Of a stretch of DNA of 5,706 bases, positions 1 through 4,314 are shown one piece after another. Within the stretch, counting starts at the first letter, position 1. The number at the start of each line of letters is the position of its first letter. Source of the DNA: an uncultured Bacteroidota bacterium. GTDB taxonomy: Bacteria; Bacteroidota; Bacteroidia; Chitinophagales; Chitinophagaceae. The translations under genes and the position numbers were made by a program. The notes under the pieces were generated by a model that saw nothing but the letters and a program-made list of their open reading frames with translations, did not search any database and was not told where the DNA came from. The DNA lies in NCBI GenBank assembly GCA_903851455.1, contig CAINOM010000751.1:1-5706 (forward strand). Reading direction: 5' to 3'.

Positions 1-852
1 GCATTGAGGTCACACGAAACGCTATACTTGTCCATTTTCGAGGATAAAAATGCCATCATCCGCGAGATGTTGTGGATGATCATTGCGTCTATTGTCTTTA
101 CTACGATCATTATCCTCGCTTTCTTCGTTACGGTACGTACGCTGTTCAATCAGAAGAAACTATCCGAGATTAAGTCTGACTTCATCAACAACATGACCCA
201 CGAGCTCAAAACGCCGCTTGCAACCATTTCGTTGGCTATAGATGCGCTTACCAATGAGAAGGTGATACATGACACGGATAAGATCAAGATATACAGCAGC
301 ATGATCAAGGAGGAGAACAAGCGAATGAACAAGCAGGTGGAGAAGATACTGCAGGCTGCCCGTCTTGAAAAGGAAGAAATTAAACTCAATCTCCAGACCC
401 TCGATGCTCACCAGGTCATCAGCAAGGTGGCCGACAACTTCGCTCTCCAGGTGCAGGAGAAACATGGTGTGCTGGAATTAAAGCTTAACGCTACCGATCC
501 CAACATACGCGCCGATGATGTTCACTTTTCGAACATCATCTTCAATCTGCTGGATAATGCCCTGAAATATTCAGATGGTTCTCCGCACATCACCGTAGAG
601 ACGTTTAAGCATGGCAACGGCATGCTCTCTATCAAGATAAAGGATAATGGTATCGGTATGGACAAAGAAACGCAGTCACGCATATTCGAGAAGTTCTACC
701 GCGCCCACACCGGCAACCTCCATAACGTAAAAGGCTTCGGTCTTGGTCTCAGCTATGTAAAGGCCATAGTAGATGCTCACGACGGGAAAATAAAAGTGGA
801 AAGCACACCCGGCAAGGGGAGCACCTTTACGATCACGTTGCAGGGCGCGTAG
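1..852 (+). CDS. Sensor histidine kinase, 3' part (N-terminal sensor region outside window)
   Basis: This is the transmitter half of a membrane-bound two-component histidine kinase, which autophosphorylates on His and passes the phosphate to a response regulator. The frame is open to base 1, so the true start and sensor domain lie upstream. Numbering residues from base 4, a hydrophobic membrane helix spans about 23-48. A dimerisation/phosphoacceptor (HisKA) domain follows at about 55-122 with H-box MTHELKTPL and phospho-His at residue 66 (bases 199-201). The ATPase domain (about 170-280) has an N-box with N181 and N185, G1 box DNGIGMD (214-220), F-box IFEKFY (227-232), G2 box GFGLGL (244-249) and a final GKGSTFTI. 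All catalytic boxes look intact and the stop is in the normal place. The H-box style resembles Bacteroidota RprX-type kinases, but the signal sensed cannot be told. No response regulator follows; the next gene converges 23 bases away. A partner could lie upstream of the window. Confidence 0.95.
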   Translation, partial: ALRSHETLYLSIFEDKNAIIREMLWMIIASIVFTTIIILAFFVTVRTLFNQKKLSEIKSDFINNMTHELKTPLATISLAIDALTNEKVIHDTDKIKIYSSMIKEENKRMNKQVEKILQAARLEKEEIKLNLQTLDAHQVISKVADNFALQVQEKHGVLELKLNATDPNIRADDVHFSNIIFNLLDNALKYSDGSPHITVETFKHGNGMLSIKIKDNGIGMDKETQSRIFEKFYRAHTGNLHNVKGFGLGLSYVKAIVDAHDGKIKVESTPGKGSTFTITLQGA

Positions 853-875
853 ATGCCCCGATCTCAGGCTTTATG

Positions 876-1466
876 CTAAAGGGCCACGCACAGTCCTCTC
901 ATCACCGCACCCAGGCGTATCGCGTCGTATATGCGGCTTTCTGATGCTCCCTGTTCCTTCACAGAGTGCTCATGCGACACCACGCACTTCTCACAGCCAT
1001 TGATGGCCGAGATCACAAGGCTCATTAGTTCAAACAAGCCCTTGCCCATTGCGGGGTTCATCATCAGGCTCATACGCAGGCCCGCCGGCTGCTTATTGTA
1101 GTATTCGTTGCCATGCATGTAGTGCCTGAAGCGGTAGAACACATTGTTCAGGCTCAGTAATGACGCGCAGCCATGGGTTTCCGCTATCTCGTCGGGGGTA
1201 GCACCTTCCCTTGTTGCCAGCCGCTCAAAGGCGCCTATCAGCACACTGTGTTTTTCAGTAGAGGCCACAGCCAGGGCAAGCAGGTATGCTTCCTTACGTG
1301 TCAAATGGGCGCTTGCCAGTGTTGTAGATACATTCAGCCGCATATCCTTCAGATAGCGGTTGCTGGTCGCAGCAAGGCTGGTAAGTGCCTGGCTGGTATA
1401 AGCAGGGTCAATGCCCAGGTCGTGCAGCAGGGTCTGCAGTGTTTCATTTACAACTGGAGTCTCCAT
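876..1466 (-). CDS. ahpD: AhpD-like CxxC oxidoreductase (carboxymuconolactone decarboxylase fold)
   Basis: A 196-residue cytosolic protein of the AhpD/carboxymuconolactone decarboxylase fold, probably a reductant for, or partner of, the peroxiredoxin encoded just upstream. The redox motif CEKC is at residues 158-161 (bases 984-995) within NGCEKCVVSHEHS, very close to the NGCxxCxxxHEH region of M. tuberculosis AhpD. Glu146 lies 12 residues before the first Cys and His165 four after the second, the same spacing as the catalytic Glu118 and His137 of the mycobacterial enzyme. The residue equivalent to its His132, inside the CxxC, is Lys160 here. The protein is slightly longer than mycobacterial AhpD (177 residues), mostly at the N-terminus. 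The ATG at 1464-1466 begins a good family-like N-terminus and follows an A-rich leader; an ATG slightly upstream is closed by a stop after three codons. The gene lies 68 bases after the peroxiredoxin gene on the same strand, with a terminator between. Peroxidase activity of its own is possible but unproven. Confidence 0.9.
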   Translation of the reverse strand: METPVVNETLQTLLHDLGIDPAYTSQALTSLAATSNRYLKDMRLNVSTTLASAHLTRKEAYLLALAVASTEKHSVLIGAFERLATREGATPDEIAETHGCASLLSLNNVFYRFRHYMHGNEYYNKQPAGLRMSLMMNPAMGKGLFELMSLVISAINGCEKCVVSHEHSVKEQGASESRIYDAIRLGAVMRGLCVAL

Positions 1467-1490
1467 AGCGTTGTTATTTGTTCATGGTAT

Positions 1491-1518
1491 AAAAAATCCC
1501 CGCGCCTTGGCGCGGGGA
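1491..1518 (-). terminator. Strong intrinsic terminator after ahpC
   Basis: A perfect 10-base-pair GC-rich inverted repeat has arms TCCCCGCGCC (1497-1506) and GGCGCGGGGA (1509-1518) separated by two bases. On the minus strand the stem is followed directly by six T residues (1496-1491). There is no T-tract on the other side, so it works only for minus-strand transcription. It begins 16 bases after the ahpC stop codon and ends 24 bases before the ahpD start, so it should stop most ahpC transcripts before ahpD. Confidence 0.9.
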
Positions 1519-1534
1519 CATACAATCAATGATC

Positions 1535-2095
1535 TTATCCTACTGCAGCGGTCAGCGTTTCTTCACCTTTCTCCCAGTTGCAAGGGCAAAGTTCGTCTGT
1601 CTGCAGCGCATCCAGCACACGGAGCACCTCATCCACATTGCGGCCCACGCTCAGGTCGTTAATACACAACCAGCGCACTATTCCTTCCGGGTCGATGATA
1701 TAGGTAGCACGGTAGGCCACTTTTTCATCGTCGTTCGAAAGTATGCCTAATGCTTCAGCGAGGCTTTTTGATGTGTCTGCGATCATAGGGAAACGTAGGT
1801 CACGAAGGTCCTTATGGTCCATGCGCCATGCATGGTGCACATATTCATTATCAGTCGATGCGCCAAGCAATACGGTATCGCGGTCGGTGAAATTTGTATA
1901 ATTCTTGTTGAACTCGGCGATCTCAGTTGGACACACAAACGTAAAGTCTTTAGGCCACCAGAACATCACAGCCCACTTTCCTTCGATATCTCTGTTGCTT
2001 ATCTCTTTAAATTCTTTTCCTTTCTCAATAGCCACTACCGACTTCTTGCTGAATTCAGGGAATTTCATTCCTACTGTAACAAAATTGTTTGCCAT
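1535..2095 (-). CDS. ahpC: Peroxiredoxin AhpC (typical 2-Cys, AhpC/TSA family)
   Basis: A 186-residue cytosolic thiol peroxidase that reduces hydrogen peroxide, organic hydroperoxides and probably peroxynitrite. The active-site motif PKDFTFVCPTE gives peroxidatic Cys55 (bases 1931-1933), with Thr52 and Pro48 in the conserved PxxxTxxC positions and Arg129 in AYRATYIIDP as the likely conserved Arg. The C-terminal tail ELCPCNW carries two cysteines, Cys170 and Cys172. M. tuberculosis AhpC has the same unusual pair (Cys174 and Cys176 in ELCACNW), whereas enterobacterial AhpC has one. This matches the AhpD-type gene next door rather than an AhpF reductase. A further Cys144 is present. The start is ATG 2093-2095: it gives the normal family N-terminus (MANNFVTVG) and follows an A-rich leader typical of Bacteroidota. 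The frame stays open 24 codons further to an ATG at 2165-2167, but that extension looks like untranslated leader and contains the candidate promoter. Expression is probably peroxide-responsive, which is inferred from the family. Confidence 0.97.
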   Translation of the reverse strand: MANNFVTVGMKFPEFSKKSVVAIEKGKEFKEISNRDIEGKWAVMFWWPKDFTFVCPTEIAEFNKNYTNFTDRDTVLLGASTDNEYVHHAWRMDHKDLRDLRFPMIADTSKSLAEALGILSNDDEKVAYRATYIIDPEGIVRWLCINDLSVGRNVDEVLRVLDALQTDELCPCNWEKGEETLTAAVG

Positions 2096-2123
2096 TTTTA
2101 TTGTTTTTTTTAAGATTTCGGTG

Positions 2124-2131
2124 CAAATATC
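2124..2131 (-). promoter_or_regulatory. Candidate -7 promoter element for ahpC
   Basis: On the minus strand the sequence GATATTTG followed by CACC matches the Bacteroidota -7 consensus TAnnTTTG in all but its first base. It ends 28 bases before the ahpC start, leaving room for a short A-rich leader. No clear -33 TTTG/TTG box is visible 19-22 bases upstream, so the call rests on one element only. Confidence 0.4.
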
Positions 2132-2180
2132 GGGGTTTTTAATACAGATAACTCTGATTTTGGTCATTGTGTTTTGCTAT

Positions 2181-2202
2181 GATTGAATAGGATAATTCAA
2201 TC
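2181..2202. promoter_or_regulatory. Perfect 8-bp inverted repeat upstream of ahpC
   Basis: The arms GATTGAAT (2181-2188) and ATTCAATC (2195-2202) are exact reverse complements around the 6-base centre AGGATA. The element lies 85 bases upstream of the ahpC start and about 50 bases upstream of its candidate -7 box, in the 197-base gap after the NHL gene. It lacks a T-tract on either strand, so it is not an intrinsic terminator. It has the form of a binding site for a dimeric regulator, but it does not match the OxyR or PerR consensus, and the regulator is unknown. Confidence 0.3.
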
Positions 2203-2236
2203 TGGGTAGGTACGGTTTTTTCAACAAGTTTTTCCT

Positions 2237-2253
2237 GCTCAGAGCAGCTGAGC
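2237..2253. other. Small stem-loop in the gap between the NHL gene and ahpC
   Basis: The arms GCTCAG (2237-2242) and CTGAGC (2248-2253) are perfect complements around a 5-base loop. The element lies 39 bases past the NHL gene stop on its transcript. The stem is followed on the minus strand by an A-rich rather than a T-rich tract, so it is not a normal intrinsic terminator. It may protect a 3' end or be chance. Confidence 0.3.
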
Positions 2254-2292
2254 GTTATGGATCAAAAGGACGGGAATTTCAGGATACGTGTA

Positions 2293-3894
2293 CTAATATT
2301 TCGCCCACTTAAGCAAAATGGATACATTTCTGCTGCTAAGCCTAATTATATACAACCCTGAATTATTTAATCCGGCGAGCTGCTTACTTTGAAGGCCTTT
2401 TCTCCAGGTGTCCGTCAATAGTTTGTTGCCCAATACATCATATACAGCTATAGCCAGGTCATCGTCCGGCAATTGAGCGGCGTACACGTTTACTGTTCCA
2501 TTATTACCAGTAGATACCCAAAAATCATTTTCTGTTTTATTGTTGACCTTGCCGATGCCTGTGGTACAGGAGTTAACGGTGATGTTATTGACGGATGAAT
2601 CAACACCACCAGGACCATATACATACAAATGAACGGCTATAGTGCCCGCGCTCGGGAAGCAGATGCTGGTGTTATGAGCCGTCGGCGATACAACAGTAGC
2701 TCCTGCGGCCTCCCACCGTACACTGTCAATTGTACCGGTACTGGTACTCGTAAAAGTAATGCAGCTATCCTGGCATGTGCTGGAGGCAGTGCTGGAAAAT
2801 GAAGCGCTAACCACCGCGTATATGATGCGTATTTTGTTGTTAAACCTATCGATAAAGTAGATGTTGTTCGCAGGGTCTACGGCGAGGCCGTGGGGCTTAT
2901 TGATCATTGCCGCCGTGGCTGGCCCGCCATCGCCGCTAAGTCCCGCAACTCCTGTGCCGGCAACTGTTGTAATAATACCCGTAGTTGCATCCACACGACG
3001 GATACGGTCATTATAGCTGTCGCTGATAATAAGATTTCCATGCCGGTCGACGGTGATATCCGCAGGGTAGTTCAGCATAGCATTGGTCGCTGCGCCGCCG
3101 TCTCCGGTAAAGCCCAGCCCCCCTGTTCCTGCAACGGTCGAAATGATCCCCGAAGTATCGACTTTCCGAATCCTCTGGTTCCCATTGTCGCTGAAATATA
3201 ATTGTCCGAGCGAATCCACATAAGAATAATTTGGGAATGATATTTCAGCACTGGTAGCAGGGCCTCCATCTCCGCTGAAGCCACTCGTGCCCGTTCCGGC
3301 AACTGTCGTAATAATGCCAAACGTGTCTATCTTTCTCACGCGATGGCCATACTCTTCCGCAAAATAAATATTCCCCTTTTTATCAACGGATACATCATAA
3401 GGGCTGTTGATACTCGCGCTTGTAGCGGGGCCGCCATCTCCTGAAGAGCCGGCTACGCCGGTGCCTCCATAGGTGGAAATATTACCGGCCATATCTATTT
3501 TCCGGATCCTGTTGTTGTTATGGTCGCTGAAGTAAACGATGTTTGTGCTCAGCGCCGCCACGCCGGCGACCTCGTTAAGTTCCGCGCTGACAGCAGGTCC
3601 TCCGTCTCCACTAAAACCTATAACGCCCGTTCCGGCTATCGTAAATATTACGCCACCCGGGCCTAGTTTTATTTGCCTCACTCTGTTGTTTGTACCATCC
3701 GCTACGTACAAACTCCCATATGCACCAAAACCTCCAAAGCAAAGTGCTACAGGTGAGTTTAGTTCCGCCGCCGCCGGTGGGCCGTAGTCTCCGCTGAAGC
3801 CAGCAGTTCCATTACCAACGAGCGTATTGATTATCTGGGCCTTTGTAAACAGGGGCAAAAAAAGAAGGGTAAGTAATAGCCGGTTCATTTGCAT
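2293..3894 (-). CDS. Secreted six-repeat NHL beta-propeller protein with PKD-like domain and T9SS type A sorting domain
   Basis: A 533-residue protein predicted to be exported by Sec and then passed through the type IX secretion system to the surface or outside. The N-terminus (1-19) is a signal peptide: basic residue, Leu/Phe-rich core, likely cleavage TKA|Q. Residues about 22-360 form six NHL repeats, each with a GTGxxGFSGDGGPA-like loop (starting at residues 27, 88, 144, 200, 256 and 313), then a 'P-x-x-V-x-V-D-x-x-G-N-I-Y' segment and 'NxRIRKVD'. Six repeats suggest a complete six-bladed propeller. Residues about 361-440 resemble a PKD/Ig-like domain with Cys374, Cys378 and Cys412. Residues about 455-533 fit a T9SS type A sorting domain (AIAVYDVLGN, then GLYIIRLSS near the end). 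NHL propellers usually bind proteins, glycans or other ligands; no catalytic residues are recognised and the ligand is unknown. Two ATGs (codons 1 and 3) are possible starts. It lies 88 bases after the isomerase-like gene on the same strand. Confidence 0.93.
   Translation of the reverse strand: MQMNRLLLTLLFLPLFTKAQIINTLVGNGTAGFSGDYGPPAAAELNSPVALCFGGFGAYGSLYVADGTNNRVRQIKLGPGGVIFTIAGTGVIGFSGDGGPAVSAELNEVAGVAALSTNIVYFSDHNNNRIRKIDMAGNISTYGGTGVAGSSGDGGPATSASINSPYDVSVDKKGNIYFAEEYGHRVRKIDTFGIITTVAGTGTSGFSGDGGPATSAEISFPNYSYVDSLGQLYFSDNGNQRIRKVDTSGIISTVAGTGGLGFTGDGGAATNAMLNYPADITVDRHGNLIISDSYNDRIRRVDATTGIITTVAGTGVAGLSGDGGPATAAMINKPHGLAVDPANNIYFIDRFNNKIRIIYAVVSASFSSTASSTCQDSCITFTSTSTGTIDSVRWEAAGATVVSPTAHNTSICFPSAGTIAVHLYVYGPGGVDSSVNNITVNSCTTGIGKVNNKTENDFWVSTGNNGTVNVYAAQLPDDDLAIAVYDVLGNKLLTDTWRKGLQSKQLAGLNNSGLYIIRLSSRNVSILLKWAKY
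2815..3831 (-). repeat. Six tandem coding repeats (NHL units, about 168 bases each)
   Basis: Six in-frame repeats of about 56 codons lie within the NHL gene. The Gly/Asp-rich loop of each begins at minus-strand positions 3816, 3633, 3465, 3297, 3129 and 2958, giving steps of 183, 168, 168, 168 and 171 bases. The first unit is longer because of a Gly/Phe-rich insert (GGFGAYG), and its loop deviates (GDYGPP instead of GDGGPA). The DNA copies have diverged while the protein motif is kept, so these are old internal duplications under protein-level selection rather than recent expansions. Confidence 0.9.
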
Positions 3895-3905
3895 AGATTT
3901 ATTAT

Positions 3906-3913
3906 CAAATATA
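3906..3913 (-). promoter_or_regulatory. Candidate -7 promoter element for the NHL gene
   Basis: On the minus strand TATATTTG is an exact match to the Bacteroidota -7 consensus TAnnTTTG. It lies in the AT-rich 88-base gap before the NHL gene and ends 11 bases before the first ATG. No convincing -33 TTTG is seen 19-22 bases upstream. If used, the leader would be only a few bases long from ATG 3892-3894, or a little longer from ATG 3886-3888. Confidence 0.4.
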
Positions 3914-3982
3914 GTACTTATTTTAATTATTATACTATCCTGACAATAAGGGATGCTATACGCCCGTAATTCGATATCCTTG

Positions 3983-4279
3983 CTAGTTCAATGATATGCC
4001 GGGCAGGGATGCCGGCAGCGTATTATGGAATAATAACGGATGGCAGGAAACTTCCGTAAAATAAGGATACAGGGGGAAGGAAAGCACCATCTCCATGGCC
4101 TCTTGCTCATCCTCCGCATTGATCACACACCACACCATATTCCGGTGAATGGACACACTGTAAGACAGTATGCGTCCCTCCCCGAAAAGCTTGTTGATGA
4201 GTTCCCTGTGTATGGGTACTACGGCAGCGAGTTCATCAGTAAATTCAGATAACTCTAACTGGAATAAATACGCGGCCAT
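3983..4279 (-). CDS. Small muconolactone-isomerase-like protein (dimeric alpha/beta barrel fold)
   Basis: A 98-residue protein without signal peptide or membrane segment, so probably cytosolic. The N-terminal strand YLFQLEL, the helix with HRELINKLFGEGRI, the central strand NMVWCVINAED and the segment FPLYPYFTEVSCHPL (68-82) follow the layout of muconolactone delta-isomerase, whose C-terminal part reads LPLFPYMDIEVTPL. This is a ferredoxin-like fold that usually assembles into larger barrels. The true isomerase acts in the beta-ketoadipate pathway, but nothing else from that pathway is here, so the enzyme activity should not be assumed; similar small proteins in Bacteroidota are mostly uncharacterised. 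The tail after residue 85 (NTLPASLPGISLN) is Pro/Ser-rich. The start at 4277-4279 has AGGGA 11 bases upstream. It begins 35 bases after the stop of the T9SS type B gene, with no terminator visible, so co-transcription is likely. Confidence 0.85.
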   Translation of the reverse strand: MAAYLFQLELSEFTDELAAVVPIHRELINKLFGEGRILSYSVSIHRNMVWCVINAEDEQEAMEMVLSFPLYPYFTEVSCHPLLFHNTLPASLPGISLN

Positions 4280-4314
4280 CTATGAAATTTTCCCTGGAGT
4301 TTCGAAGAAGCGGA

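Noticed and set aside
869..881. CTTTA-TGC-TAAAG hairpin as terminator of the histidine kinase or ahpD
   Set aside because: The stem is only five, mostly A-T pairs, has no T-tract on either strand, and overlaps the ahpD stop codon.
1173..1532. Plus-strand open frame of 119 codons opposite ahpD
   Set aside because: Its sequence is the antisense of a well-recognised AhpD gene and terminator, with no family resemblance of its own.
2096..2167. In-frame upstream extension of ahpC to an ATG at 2165-2167 (24 extra codons)
   Set aside because: The extra residues do not resemble any peroxiredoxin N-terminus, and the stretch holds the A-rich leader and candidate -7 box. The ATG at 2093-2095 gives the standard family start.
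2177..2190. CTAT-N6-ATAG as an OxyR binding site
   Set aside because: OxyR sites use 7-base spacing and four half-sites; here spacing is 6 and the flanking half-sites are absent.
2237..2253. GCTCAG/CTGAGC hairpin as intrinsic terminator of the NHL gene
   Set aside because: On the minus strand the stem is followed by A-rich sequence, not a T-tract; kept only as a weak structural feature.
3072..3320. Open frame on the minus strand in another phase inside the NHL gene, and similar ones at 4347-4595 and 4603-5013
   Set aside because: These overlap clearly coding sequence, show no domain or signal, and arise from repeat-driven composition on an alternate frame.
2815..3831. Regular 168-base periodicity resembling a tandem or CRISPR-like array
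   Set aside because: The repeats are in frame, encode NHL units, differ at DNA level and have no spacer-repeat structure.
876..4279. Reading the AhpD-fold gene and the muconolactone-isomerase-like gene as parts of a beta-ketoadipate (aromatic catabolism) cluster
   Set aside because: The first has a redox CxxC with AhpD catalytic spacing and sits next to ahpC; the second is separated from it by two unrelated genes, and no other catabolic gene is present.
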